Shown piece by piece: positions 38,609-52,013 of a stretch of DNA of 64,000 nt. The first letter of the stretch is position 1; each line of letters opens with the position of its first letter. The position numbers and the translations under genes are program-made. The DNA comes from Paulownia fortunei (lineage: Eukaryota > Streptophyta > Magnoliopsida > Lamiales > Paulowniaceae): NCBI GenBank assembly GCA_019321725.1, contig CM033119.1:15574694-15638693 (forward strand), given 5' to 3'. The notes beneath the pieces were generated by a model. The model had not been told where the DNA came from. It saw only the letters and a program-made list of their open reading frames with translations, and searched no databases.

Positions 38609-41600
38609 CTACGCTTCAGCATCTTCACTGCCATTGACAATGCCGTAAATGTCACTGCAGATAGCGACAGTGCTTGAAGACACAGCCAAAAGTATCATAA
38701 TCCATGAGACTACTCTGTCATTTTTTGTTGCAATTCCACGAGTATCCCTGCATGATACAACAGATGGGAAGATCAACATAATTGCAGACTACAAATTGCT
38801 GATAGAAACTGGAGTTGACTTCGAGGCTTTCATGGTCTGTTGAAAACTATGACAGAAAGCAATATGCATCTTATGTATGCTGCTCCTATATAGGATGTGA
38901 ACAATCTTAAACTACATGCAGTGCCCTTGACAGAGAAATCATGACTAAGTTGAGCTGAAATAGTTGGGGGTGATTTCAACTATACTAATTGTTGGCCATG
39001 TGATTTCTACTAAATTCCATCAGACCAACACAAAAATTGAAATTAGAAGATATTGCTCCATCAATTTTGGTGCAACTTGGAGTAGCACTCTCTTGTTTCT
39101 GGCTTTCAAATTTTGTAAAACTAAATTATATTAGTTTGGATTTTTTCTTGAGACATTCAAAAACTGTGGCATTATCCTTTAATCTCTTGATGACTTCAGA
39201 TCCAGAAGAAACTCAACTGCCAAAATATTGTTATGGTCACACTACACCTTTTACAAGTTTCAAGTTGTTTGAGTCACAGAACCACTGCAAATCTTTTGGC
39301 TCTTAAATGTGTACATATTCAAGCTCCACTCACCTGAGGGCAATTGCAGCAGGGAAGATGAAACCAACTGAGACAGTAGCTGTGGCACCTGTAAATTGGA
39401 AAGCATCCCATATACTAGGCACAAAATTTGCTCCCAAGAAAATAAAACCCATGAGAGCTGCTGTTACTGAAAAAAATCTCCGATCATCATAGACAATAGG
39501 AATGGCATACGGGAAAAGGATACCATCAACATTAAGGCGAAGAGAGTAGAAGACGATCGGAAATACAAGCATCAAATGGATGGCATAGCTTACTCTCACA
39601 ATGTCATTAAGCAATGAGCTAAATGGGATGCCAAGATCTCCATCGAAATTGGCAAGAACATCATCCATTGTTTGATTACCAAAGAGGAGAAACCCAAAGA
39701 AGCTAGTTGCCACATAAACAGAAGTGCACAAAGTGATTGATGTCCGGACTATGGACTTCATTTGTGAGGGGTCTTCTAGCTCATTCTCTATCGGGTGAAC
39801 TATAAAGCAAGTTAAACAAGAATGAAGAAATTAAGTCAGGTAAGAAATAAGATTTTGAATAAGTATGAAAAATCACACATAATAAAACAATAAGTTGATA
39901 TTGTCAACCACAACTTGGAACTTTCACAAGATCATCAATCAGATATATTCAGATTAATCTAGGTTGAAGATGATATTAAATCATAGAAGATCCACATGGC
40001 ATATAAAGAAGTCTTTAAGAGAATATGATGATAAAAATACACCATATTCTTGATGGCATCCAAAAGATCCCATATATGATTTCATAAACCTCTTCCCAAG
40101 CATGAAAATGATTCTGAACTCTGAAATATCATAATTATGAGAACTTCAATTTTTAACCAAGTCCAAACCAACAAAGTGAGAAAATGCATCCCTTACAGAC
40201 AAGCTTTTGGATTAAATATTGTCAGAAAATATCAATGACTGTATAAAGGAAGGGTGAGTCCTGGATGAAGCAACAGAGTTTCAGTTTCAACCACATATCT
40301 GCATTCTTTCTACAAAATCACATTTAAGGCTTCTTTCCTGACAACCAAATTGGTAAGCGGAAAAATATATTTAGGAGTTTCAAACAAACTTACTATTATG
40401 ATGACAAATATAGGCAGTGACAAGTATAGGAACAGTTGTGAAAAGTTTCCAGAAAGATGCTTGATCAACAAGGTCAGGCAGCAATTGAGGCTTTCCGATG
40501 CTTCCACTTATCATCTTGACAATAGCTATTCCTGCTATGATCACCACGAACACAACAGCCAATACGACTGACAATGCTGAAGTGTATCGCAACGAATCTG
40601 GAACCTCAAACATTAAAATAATTCACTTATGGTGTTATTCTCTTACTTTTTACAGGGAAAAAAGAAGGAAAAAAAATCTAGTTTTTACTAAAAAAGCATG
40701 AATGTAGAGACATCATTCTATAGCTCTGGAAGCATCAACAAATAGAACTGTGGATTTAATATCAGATTTAAGAAACAAAGATGAGAACAGAACAGCCTAG
40801 AATTTGTCTTAACAGAAAATTCATCCTAGTGCAAATCACCTCACAGCAAGTTTCCATTCAATCAACTAAGCAAGATCTAAAGGATATTCTCTCTAAAAAG
40901 TTTGTAGCTACATATTGAATTAGACTGCACAAAATTATGTAGAGAAAATATCCAGTTCATAAATTCTAATACCAATCTATAAAAAAGGATGAAGATCTGG
41001 ATGCCTGGGAAAGTAGTCTAAACTGTACATCCACAGGAGAACAAGTACATCCCATTCAATCAATTTGAATTTATAGCATTGCAAATCCAAGGAATAAAGT
41101 GCTGCTTAGAGTGAAGTCTCGGACTAGATAAATACTAGTTTAAAATTATGTGGTTCTCCTGCAGTCATTGGAGCAGTGAGAGTGATGATTTTAGCAACTA
41201 CGCCATGAATTAGACGTACACAACTTTAGGAACTTCTCTAATTTTCTTTAAAACTGTAAAACTTCTTTTGTCAACTATCCAAATTTCTCTCTCTGAGAAA
41301 AGAGAGAAAAATATAATGGCAAATTATCAAGTTTTCCACAATTTATAAAGGTATTATTAATGGAGTAATAAGATCTCGAGAAACATCACTCTAAAGAGAC
41401 AAAGGCAGTCACTTGTTGGAATCACTCTAAGACTAGGTTCAAGTCCTTGTGAGATAATGGAATTATTTTTGTGGAATTACTTTGCTTTATCTTCCTGGCT
41501 ATAAGAATTTATCAGTACCCTGGGTTCACAATTGCTGTAAAATTCTGGATACTTCAGTATACTGTAAACTTAAAAAATTTAACCCACTAGACAAAACAAA

Positions 41601-42848
41601 TCATAATCTTTGGTGTGGCCTTCTCCCCCCAAATATTTTCATATTGACAGCAATGCAGTTGTATGATAGTATAGGGCATGTTGGCAGAAAAAGTCTCCCT
41701 CCGTAATCAGGAACTTTCAAGGTCTGGACAATCCAATGACACGAACAATCTTATATTCATAAGGGAAGGTTTATTCGAAGGAGATCTGTATATATATATA
41801 GCAAAGCTTAAAGGGTGGGTGGGCAGCACTTTCTCACCAACACGCTTGAATGATATCAGAGGCGCAAAAACAAAGATGGTTGTGAGGAGCAATATGGAAG
41901 AACGTGTAGTCCACCAGTGAAGACCAAACCATTCTTCCATCACACCTGTGTGGTGCACCCCTTGTGACCATGTCTCCGATAGCACATCACCTGTAAAAGT
42001 CGAACAGAAAAAACCGACACAGTATGATTAACCAATAAATTAAATGCTAGCCATCCAGAATAATGGCCAAATAAGCCAGAGCAGATCACACATTGTCCAC
42101 ATCCCGAAATTATCACACTAAAACTGTCAGACTTTCTAAATTTAGTAATCGAAACAGATGCATTGGCTGAGCTGTCACATGTGGCCTTGCTTTACAACCA
42201 CCCAATCTCCAAATCACCAAAAAGAGTAAGAAAACATTTTTGTTCATTTAGAAAGAACAAGACCTCATCTTCACCCACCAGACAATGGGACTACTCAAAT
42301 CCCAAACGGAATCCACATCATTAGCAGGAAGTGCTGCAAAAATTGAAATTTGTTCCCCTCAAATCACACCCAAATCCCAGATAAAAAAGAACAGAACTTG
42401 TATGATTCAAGAAAAAAATAACTAAATAACCAGTTAACCAATACAATTAACGAACTTTACCAATAATAATCATGTAAACCACAAGCATGCCGACGTTATT
42501 TATCACGATACACAGCTGCAGAAGATTCCGGCCGGCTCCGGAGAACGCGTCCGCGGCCAAACCGGAGTACGAACTGGTCTTGGCGGCCTTACTGAACCGG
42601 AGGATTATCTCTATGGATTTCTCCGTCAGCATTCCGGCTAACACGATAGTGATCAGCCCTGGAATCGCGCCGAGTTGCTTCAGCGTTGCCGGGAGGGCCA
42701 TGATTCCGGCACCGACGATGGTGGTGGAGAGGTTAAACACCGCGCCGGTGAACGATGCGCCTCCGAACTCGCCTCCGCCGCCATGGTCCTTGGGGAGAAG
42801 TGGGGCCGCCCTCTGGCTCCGCCTGTATTTGCGGTCCGAGAAGGGCAT
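38609..42848 (-). CDS. AVT6: AVT6-type amino acid transporter (Aa_trans / SLC38-like)
   Basis: The AVT family of the amino acid/auxin permease superfamily moves neutral or acidic amino acids across vacuolar or other membranes; direction and substrate cannot be read from sequence. The exons, leftwards, are 42848-42461, 41990-41838, 40597-40394, 39799-39334 and 38747-38609 (stop TAG). All junctions are GT-AG and phases join correctly to 449 residues, a typical length. The N-tail is short and basic with APLLPK at 15-20. The first membrane segment contains TTIVGAGIMALPATL (42-56), the family's glycine-rich unwound helix. Other family phrases are YMIIIGDV (125-132), FKRVDSLRYTSALS across exons 2-3, ICHHN before intron 3, IENELEDPSQ at the start of exon 4, and PSIWDAFQFTGAT in exon 4. 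About ten or eleven membrane segments are apparent. No break was seen. Which AVT6 paralogue it is cannot be told. Confidence 0.93.
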
Positions 42849-42905
42849 TTTCGTGATTTCGTAGAAGAGAATGAGATCGGATTTCCAGATAGAGGACGTG
42901 TATGC

Positions 42906-42912
42906 ATTTATA
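42906..42912 (-). promoter_or_regulatory. Candidate TATA box of the AVT6-like gene
   Basis: TATAAAT on the minus strand, about 58 bp upstream of the start codon, in otherwise GC-richer DNA. A start of transcription about 30 bp downstream would give a short 5' leader. The position is plausible, but there is no direct evidence. Confidence 0.5.
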
Positions 42913-42919
42913 AGAGAGC

Positions 42920-43429
42920 GAGGCAGGCGATTTTACGCGGGAACAAAACCATTCCTCGATGTGCTAGCCAATCATATGTGAACACGTAGGATATGTGGGG
43001 TCCAGAACAGACTTGGTCAAGTCCGTCAATTGTAAGAAATGAAAATTATTAATACTACATTTGCTTTATATTTAACCTTTGGATTTCAGTAAAACAAAAT
43101 ATTAAGAAAAACATTTTGTTCGTTCTAGATGATAGTATTTTATGTTTTATATTTTAATTTTTTTTATCAAAATTTAAAATTCAGGTATAATATAAAAAAA
43201 CAATTTTGTCACTTTTTCAAATAATATTACCTTATTTTTTATCCTTTTTTCACTTTTCTTTATTCTCTTCTTTTTTCATAAAAATATAAAATTCAAACAT
43301 AACACAAAATAAATATTCAAATATAAGAGGCAAGTTGGTGAAATGATATGATCTAATTATGCCGTAACGTGCATCCATGGTAATGTGACAATCACCGTGC
43401 TCATTCTTTCAATATACGAGATTATATAA

Positions 43430-43481
<52 letters not shown>

Positions 43482-44938
43482 GTGTGTTTGTTGGGATTCA
43501 TATACTTAAGGGTGAATTATAGTTTGCTCCTCTAAACTATAAGAAGATATGCATTATCCTCTTCAATTAATAAAACACAATTTATTTTCAATTTTATCTC
43601 TCTTTTCAAATATTTGAAAAAATATTAAAGTTAAAAAATTGAAATTTTAAAATTTTATTTAAACTTAATAATATAAAATAACTAATTTAATTATACCAAC
43701 TATAAAACGACTTAATTAAATTTTATACATATTTTATCATATGAAATTACAATTTAATTTATTTAATTTAATTTATTTTTAATTATTATAAAAAGTCATT
43801 AAATAAATTATAATAATAAATTTGATATTTTCATAATAATAACAATTGAGATATCAATTGTTGTACCACTCATAATTTTATACATTGTAACTTCTTTTGC
43901 AACTTGTAGGCGTTTGAAAGAATGAGGTTTTATTTAAACAATAAAGTTAAAATGTTTAAATAGTAAAAATATAAGATTTTTTGTTTAAATTCTATCAAAC
44001 GTGTAGGTATTTATCTCATTCTATATTTATATGATATTATTATTATATTGTTTGTTATGAATATTTATTTATTGATGATAATTTATTATTAATATAATGA
44101 TGAATTATCACTTCTCTTTTCAAATAAAAAAAAAAGTGAAGAAAAGATGAATGCACTCTTAAATCTTAGCTGACATATTTCTTGGACTTTGTTAGGTTTT
44201 CTTGTTTGACAAAGAGGGAATTGACATTAATTTGCTATAGCCCTTCTCGACTCTCTTATGATATAAGAGACCTTAGCCCTCATTGATATTAAAACCTAGA
44301 GAATAGCACGAGTACAAATTGGGTCGGGCTGGTCTCATAGCTAAGTTCAAGAACCTATGATTAGATTATAAGTACGAGTCGAATGTGGGGCAGGCTGACT
44401 TTGAGCGTGTCTATAATTGGGGTGAAGGCCTAATTAATAGTTAATGCAAGTCAAACTTAGCTAGGGTGGGTGTTTGATTAGACTTGTTTAAATTTTTTTA
44501 TAAATTTTCTTATTTTTATAACATATTTTTGAAATTTATAAAATACTAGATTTAATTTTAAAAATAAAATCTTAAAGTATTTGAACAAAATAAAATTATA
44601 AAATTTATAAAATATTAATAATGATAATTTTATAATTAATAAGATCAAAATTAAAAAAAATTATTAATATTTTAAAAATAAATTATGTTTTTCTTACTTT
44701 TTTATTAGAACTTATTAGATACTAATATCTTATTTTCAAAAACTAATAAGTTCATCTTCTAAATTTTTTATCATATGATCACCGTGTTCCAATTTTGAGA
44801 ATTAAAATAATAATTTTTCGCAAAAATCATACATGATCAATATCATATGTATAACAAATATACATATTTATCAAATAAATACTAAAGTAAATATGAAAAT
44901 AACATATCAAAACTACGAAATCGTGACTTTGATATTAC
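42920..44938. other. Intergenic DNA upstream of the AVT6-like gene
   Basis: No gene is recognised. A GGGTGAATTATA word at about 43510 resembles the terminus of the Mutator-like element, but no partner end was found. The rest is AT-rich with short non-coding frames. Confidence 0.5.
43424..43487. repeat. Compound microsatellite (TA)n(TG)n
   Basis: About 13 TA repeats run into about 19 TG repeats with one GC interruption near 43475. Confidence 0.85.
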
Positions 44939-45804
44939 TGTTGAATTCGCTATAATTACAGGGTGTGTGCAGTGGAATTTTAAAAAATATTTTAAAAATA
45001 AAACACATACAATAACAATTATTGCATTACCCCAAATTCAAAGCGATTCTAACGATTGCGTGTTTTTTATAGTTTTACAAAAGAGTAAATAAAGTCTCCT
45101 GTTGCTGTAAGGTGTGTAGCAATCGATTGTTATCAATCACTTTTAAAAATATTCACAAGAGATCCAAATGTCTCCCCTCTAAATATAGTCCTCATGTTTG
45201 GACTAGAATATGGAATTAAAAATCTCGCTAGTGATTTTAATTTTTTTACTAATCTAGTTTGAAGTGCTTTTGTGTGTATTAATTTTTAATCCAACTTGTG
45301 GAAATAAAAATTCAATACATAGAATAATCAAAGAGGATTTTTGATTATCTTGGAAGAGGTTATTGGAAGAGAGAAAAGTGTTTAGGATGAAAAATAATTT
45401 TTTTCCCTAATACTATGAAGTGGCCAAAAATTGGGATAGATACATCCTCAAATTTTCGGTCATATCAAGGAAAATAGATGACTGAAATTTATCCAATAAT
45501 TTCAATCATTTTTCTATATTTCTATATGTTGAAATTAGTTGTTTTGGAAGAGTCAAACTCTATAAAAATAATCAATTCAATGAAGTTATTCCCATAGAAT
45601 GAATGTGGCCGATTTTGCGGTCTTTTACAAGCCACAAAATCGGCCCCCTTCTTCCTCTTCTTGATTGTGTTCGACTCTTCTAATACAATCAAGATAGATA
45701 TCTAATATCTCTAATTATCTTCATAAGAAAATCATATTATCTTATTTTTAATTTCTTTCAATAATTCAAGTGGGTCTTTAAATAAAAATGTCACCTTAAT
45801 TTTG
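44939..45804 (-). mobile_element. LTR family copy 3, left arm of an inverted repeat
   Basis: It starts TGTTGAATTCGCTATAATTA, the inverse of the LTR 3' end seen at 46906 and 49779. Its reverse complement aligns over its whole length with 46050-46906. Shared words in opposite orientation include AGCAATCGATTGTTATCAAT, CACAAAATCGGCC and ATCTAATATCT. Orientation is minus. The 5' part of the LTR is missing or merged into the 245-bp spacer. Confidence 0.65.
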
Positions 45805-45829
45805 CAATAAACATTCATCACATGAATAA

Positions 45830-46906
45830 AAATTAATGGAGATTAATTTGGGGCTTGCATTATTTCAATAGGTTGACTTAATTATTCAATTAAGTAAAGA
45901 GATTATTTAAAAAATTATTTAATTGAATCTAATAAGATTAGGAAACTCAATTGGAGTATAGTATTAATTGATTATATCAATTAATTGTATTAGGGTAAAT
46001 ATGACTAATTGAATTAATTAATTAATGGATATTGTAAAAGTTCAAGCCCAAAATTAAGGTGACATTTTTATTTAAAGGCACACTTGAATTATTGGAAGAA
46101 ATTAAAAATAAGATAATATGATTTTCTTATTAGATAATTAAAGATATTAGATATCTATCTCGATTGCATTGAAAGAGTGTAAAACAATCAAGAAGAGGGG
46201 AAGGGGAGGAGGGGATTGATTTTGTGGCTTGTAGAGGTCAACAAAATCGGCCACATTCATTATATGGGGATAGCTTCATTGAATTGTTATTTTTAAAGAG
46301 TTTGACTATTTCAAAACAACTAATTTGAACACACGAAAATATGAAAAATGATGAAAATTATGGGATAATTTGCAGCGACCTAGTTTTCTAGATATGGCCG
46401 AAAATTAGAAAGGATGTATCTACCCTTGTTTTCGGCCACTTCAAAGTATTAAGGGGAAAAATTATTTTTCATCCAAAATACTCTTTCTCTACCAAAAATT
46501 TCTAAGATAATCAAAAACCTATTTGATTATTTTATGTATTGAATTCTTATTTACATAAGTTGGATTAAGAATTAATACACACAACAACACTTTAAATTAG
46601 ATTAGTAAAAGAATTAAAATCACTAGTGAGATTTTAATTCTATGATCTAGTCCAAAACGTGTAGACTATCTTTAGAGGAGAGACATTTGGATTTCTTATG
46701 AATCTTTTTCGAAAGTGATTGATAACAATTGATTGCTACACATCTTACAATAATTTTAGACTTTATTTACTCTTTTATAAAACTATAGAAAACACACGAT
46801 CGTTAGAATCGCTTCAAACTTGGGGTGATGCAACAATTGTCGTTGCATGTGTTGATTTTTTTTAAAATTCCGTTGCACACCCCCCATAGTTATAACGAAT
46901 TCAATA
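45830..46906 (+). mobile_element. LTR family copy 4, right arm of the inverted repeat
   Basis: From 46050 on it mirrors 44939-45804. The part from 45830 matches copy 5 near 48740-48890 (GAGATTATTTAAAAAATTAT and GAATTAATTAATTAATGGAT types of words). It ends CGAATTCAATA, where copies 1 and 5 end in CCAACA, so the terminal CA is mutated. No matching 5-bp duplication of flanks was found. Confidence 0.6.
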
Positions 46907-47745
46907 GTTTTCTGGTTATTTTTCAATTGAAACTTTTTTACTATGTGCCATGCATTGGATGAAGAGTCGTTGAAACTTGGATGAGCATTTCTGGGTATTT
47001 CTTCAATTGAAATCTGTATGGGCATTTTTTGGATATTTTTTCAATTGGAACCTAGATGAGCATTGCGTTAGAATGTAGAGCCAAATGCCATCTAGATGGA
47101 AGGGCATAATTTGTCATTTCACTTTGATTTTAGGGATAACAAGGACAATTTACATTTAATATAACATGGTGGACCTATTGGATTAAAGAATCACACCTTC
47201 TTGATGGGATTTCAATCAACTCAAAAATTTGAATTAGTAGTGGGCCAAAGGTTATCACATGGCCACAATTCACAAAATTATGCATTGGACTACGTTTGAT
47301 AAAATAATAAATCAGGCCTTGTGGGCCAAAGTAAATGGAGCCTGAAGGTTTTAAGGGGGCTGCTTGTACAATGCTATGTATGAATGACATTTTTTTTATT
47401 AATTAGTTTTTATCAAACTTGATTTGTTGATTATTGCCCTTAGTTAGCTCATGAGTAGTTATATAAAAATAACTCAATGGTCACATAAAAAAATGAAAAT
47501 TTATACATTTGCAACCCTTTTTATGTTCATTACATTTGTCCCATTGCGCCATTGAAAGGGGCTTACACCTAAATCCAAAGGTGGTTATCATCCATAAAAT
47601 ATGGTTAAAGACTCCGTGCACTTTAAAAAAGGCATATTTTTAAAGTCTCTCTTTGCTAACATCAATAAGATTCTTTAATGGCGAGCATCATTACTGTGGA
47701 ATTTTTGGGTTTGCCTAGATTTTGGGATACTTGGCACATCGTGAA
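46907..47745. other. Intergenic DNA with a short tandem repeat
   Basis: At 46909-47065 three imperfect units of roughly 35-60 bp share the words GG.TATTT.TTCAATTG.AA and ATGAGCATT. The frames at 46783-47025 and 47175-47390 have no domain that I recognise. Nothing else was seen. Confidence 0.5.
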
Positions 47746-49779
47746 TGATAGAGTAGGATGTCCTGGCACCTCAATTAGATTGAGTTTATTGTACTTTTTT
47801 TTTATAAAATAATTTTATTGAAAATTATCTTATTAAAAAGATATTTTTTTATCTTATGTTTTGTATTTTCATTCTGTGCATTAGATAAAATTTTTAAACC
47901 AAATTTAGCTATAGAGCATAATCACGCATATAATAGCGATCATGGAACATGCCTATAAAATTTTGTTTTTAAATAAATTTTGAGTCAAGAGCTTTTTAAG
48001 ATAGGATATCAAATAGTCCAATAAGACTTGCGCATCTGACGCATGCTCTTAAGACGATGATATCTCATTCTATAAGCAATAGCATAGTGATGCAAGTGCA
48101 TATATGTGGGTGCTTGTTAGACAATAAGTACACTGAACTGATTTGTTAGAAATTGTTAGTTGGAAAATTTATTTGTCAAATTAAGAATCTCTATGTTAAG
48201 ATAGTGTGTGACTAGTCCTTTGACTTGAGGTACCACAATAATCTTGTACGTGTCTTTGATGCATTCTTTGATTGTCTGATAATTACAAAGGGATTATATT
48301 AGGTATTGTATCTACACGTATGAAAGTTAATGAGTGACCAATAAATGATTCGTCACTTGTCTGGTAGAATAAGTTAATTTTTCATGTTTTCATGTTCATG
48401 ACTTTGAAATCCTTGATCAAGGTATGATGAATGTAAAAAAACATTCGTAATTGAAATAAGATCAGTTGATATTTTACCTAAGACTAGCTTTTCATGATTA
48501 CTTGGTAGATATTTTCATAGATAGTGAGATTCTTGGAATTAAAGAGTTAATTCCGAGCGGATTACTTAATTGGATTAATTAATCGGAATAATTGTTATTC
48601 ATAAGTTGCAAATATTACAAGCTCACTAGTAACTTAATAGTGAACCTAAAGGGTCACACATAATTTGGAATGAATAATCTCTAGTCTAACATTAATCCAA
48701 AGAGTTGGATATAATTAATTAATTAATTAATTAAGGATTAAAATGATTCAAATTGGTTGAGTTAAATATCCAATTAAGTAATAGGATTATTTAATTGAAT
48801 CTAATTTGGAGTGAATTAATTAATTGATTGGATCAATTAATTTAACTTGGATTAATTAATTAATTAGATTAATTAATATGCATGTTGAAGTTCAAGCCCA
48901 ACTTAAAATGACCCATTAGTAGAAGTTCACTTGGAATATTAGAAGAAATAAATTAAATAAAAAAATAGTTTTTCTTATTTAATTGATATAAGATATCAAG
49001 TTGGATTTATGAGATAGGTTTAATAAATGTGGAGGAGAGAAGAGGTCGAAAATTAGAGGCTAATTTTGGCCAAATTTTCAGTCACTAAGAGTAGAGAGAG
49101 GAGGAATTTTGGATTGATGTTGATTTAGTTTGTTAGGAAAGTTAGACTTTTCAAATAATAAATTCAACTTATGAGGCTAATATTAGGTTTAACCTAATTT
49201 TTGTAGCCTCTATTTAAATAGAAAATTGAAGACAAAAATCCCTTACTTCTACTCAAAAATTCGGCCACAACAAGAAAAAAAAATAAATTTCTTTCTTTTC
49301 TCCTCTTCTCTTCTTTTTCTTTTCACTATCCAAGTATATTGTTCTTCTTTCACTAATTTAATTAAGAATAATCATTATAAATACTTAATCTTTGATTCCA
49401 CTGATTGGATTAAAGATTAGCGCACACTCCTTTCAAGGCTTGAAAAGAAAACATAGAACACTAGCAAGTTTTTTTATTTTTGGTTATTCTAGTCCAAGGT
49501 GTGAACTTCTTTAGATGGAGAACGTATGGATTCCTTGGTGAAAATTTTGTAGCAATTCGCTAATTAATTACCTCAAGTCTTGCATTAAATCAGAGAGTTC
49601 GAAAATGATAATGAATTACATCACTTTTTTATGTTATATTATGTTTATTAAACTGTTAATAACGCCGATCATTAAAATCATTGCGAAATTGGGGATAATG
49701 CAATACACGTTATTGCATATTTTATTTAGAAATTTTAATTTTCGTTGTGCTTACTTCCTAGGTTATAGCGAAGCCAACA
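47746..49779 (+). mobile_element. LTR family copy 5 (about 2034 bp)
   Basis: It starts TGATAGAGTAGGATGTCCTG, aligned with TGTTAGAGTAG of copy 1, and ends AAGCCAACA. The length is close to copy 1 (2129 bp). Flanks GTGAA and TAGAA match at three of five positions, consistent with an old insertion. Inside, the TAGCTATAG.GCAT word (47909), the AAGTACACTGAAC word (48126) and AAGGGTCACACA (48650) follow copy 1 in order. There is no primer-binding site or gag after it, so it is a solo LTR or a truncated end. Confidence 0.6.
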
Positions 49780-49889
49780 TAGAACACTTAATATTTTTTT
49801 ATTTTTATTTTTTAGTGCTCATGGAGCCTCACAAGTCTTTTGTGATTTTTGGAATGGATAATGCTCACAAACACTATATGAATTTTCTA

Positions 49890-51530
49890 TTTTGAACGGT
49901 AAATTAATTAGATTGATCGTTTTTATACTCTTGTAATAATATTTTTTTTAATCAATATCAATAAATTATGCATTTATTCATCTTTATTTATGCATTTAAT
50001 TAAATTTAGACAAAGTTCTCTATTTATTCGTAGCTATGAAGCATGGTCGAGTAAATGATGAAAATCGTGAAATATGATTCTATAACTTTGCTTTTAAATT
50101 ATTTCAAATCGAGATTAATTGAGATAGAGACATCAATGATTTAACAAAACTTGCACATATGATACATGCTTGTAAGGAGAATGTGTCATTTCAAAGACAG
50201 TGGTGTAGGGATACTGAAAAATAACTACACTGAAAAACTCTGTCAAGAAAATGAAATAATGTTAAATATGAGATTTCTACATTATGATAGTGTAAGACTA
50301 GTCTTTAAACTTGAGACACTATAGTACTCTTGTATAGTTAATTGTACTTTGATTTATTCTCTAATTATATGGATAGACATAAAAGAAGTATTTTGGGATA
50401 TAATTTAATTATGTATTGATGTTAATGAGTAAACAATAGAACATCCATCACCTATTTAAATGAATAGGAGAATCTCCTATATTATCTATAATTTCTGACT
50501 TGAGAGTACTTAGCCAAATTAGGATGAAAAAGTATTTTCTGATTTCATCATTGGGTTAAGTAATAGGAATAGATACATAGTGATTAGGTTATTTGGGTTT
50601 CAATTAATAATCAATACCTTAGGCCTAATTAGAAGATTAGTTATGAAAGAATCGTACTTTTACCGAGTCTGAAGTTGAAAATATTTGTTACTTCACCTAT
50701 GTCTAGGACTTTATGGTTTATTGCTAGATGTTAACTATATTTGATATATTTTTAGAATTAAGAGTTAATTTTAAAAAGATTAATTTTTTAAAATATTTTT
50801 TAATTATTCAATTAAATTACAAGAAATGTGCACCTAACTGCAAATACTCCTGACCTCTACGCCTCTATCCCACCGCTTTATCCTGTCGCCCTTTCTAGCT
50901 TTCCAAAAAAAGAGGTATATACGGGTGAGAGTCTAACTTCGACGAGTTCATTACTTATTTAGCATAACAATTCAATTAATTAATTAAATTAATTAATTAA
51001 TTAGATTTATTAATCATTGGACTTTAATAATATCAAATGTTAAATTAATTTATTTAATTAGTCCCACCAATTAGTTGGACCTAATGAAATTAGAAGGAGT
51101 TCAATTATAATAATTAATTAATTAATTGTATCAACTAAATATGTCTTAATTAATTATATGATGGATTAATTGAATTAATATGTGAGATCTACTAATTAAG
51201 CTTAATTAATTTTAAGTTTATCGTTCCATGATATGAGTTTAATGGGACAAGGCTACTAGAAATTAAAGGATTAAAATTTTACACTTGATGGCATCTTGCA
51301 GTAATTCAAAATGGATTAGCTTTAGAAGAGATACACTTGCAACTCCTTGAGGAAAGAATTCCAAGATCATGAAGGGATTTCGCATAAAATCAAGTTAATT
51401 AGAAGGGTTCTGTTGTGTCCTAAATTAATCAAATTCGCAAATTGATTTAAGATTGATAATGATTTGTATTATTTTATAGTCCGTTGCAATCAGCTGCAAG
51501 TTTGAGGTAAATTTGTTTAAACCTTTTTCC
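49890..51530 (+). mobile_element. LTR family copy 6, truncated
   Basis: It follows copies 1 and 5 from the TACTCTTGTAATAATA stretch through GTAGCTATGAAGCATGG (50030), AACTACACTGAA (50222) and a TTAATTAA-rich block (50980-51150) to AATCAGCTGCAAGTTTGAGG (51487-51506), which parallels CATCAGCCGAAGTGCAAATC of copy 1. The last 150 bp of the LTR are not recognisable. A GC-richer stretch at about 50845-50950 is absent from copy 1 and looks inserted. Confidence 0.5.
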
Positions 51531-52013
51531 ATACAATTATTAATTTTCGATCAACCATAATAGCAATGAGATATATAATTATTATAATTATAATTATTTA
51601 TTTTTTAAAAAGAAATTAAAATTCCATTTTGCCACGTATAGTGGCCCTATGCAAATATATTCAACATGAACTTGATGACTATTCAAGAGATTGTGTAAGA
51701 GAAAAACAAAAGAGGAGAAATTAGAAAGAGGGGGATGAAATGTTCAGCCTTCATTAAGAAATAATAATGGCCAGTAATCATCAATTGAAGGTTAAACTCT
51801 AACCCGTGAATTTATAGCTTTACAAAAATAAGAGAAAAAATTTAACAAGGAAGTAGAATCCAACTAGGAAACAAAAATCAAGAAATCTTAATTAATCGAA
51901 ATAACTACTATAATTATTCTATCTAAATGAACATATATTTTTAGTATTTTAGTTTGTATCCTATCCCTTGTCCTTCCCCATCATGTCTCCACAGCTGAGA
52001 GAGATTTTCCTCC
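51531..52013. other. Intergenic or retroelement flank, no gene seen
   Basis: AT-rich DNA between the truncated LTR and the second gypsy remnant. It may contain the downstream end of that remnant, but no LTR border could be identified. Confidence 0.4.

Noticed and set aside
42487..42989. Arg/Pro-rich plus-strand frames of 104-125 codons over AVT6 exon 1
   Set aside because: They come from the GC-rich antisense of a conserved exon; the minus-strand reading matches the transporter family.
43509..43525. GGGTGAATTATA as the end of a third Mutator-like element
   Set aside because: No matching inverted terminus or 9-bp duplication was found within several kilobases; 12 bases alone are not enough.
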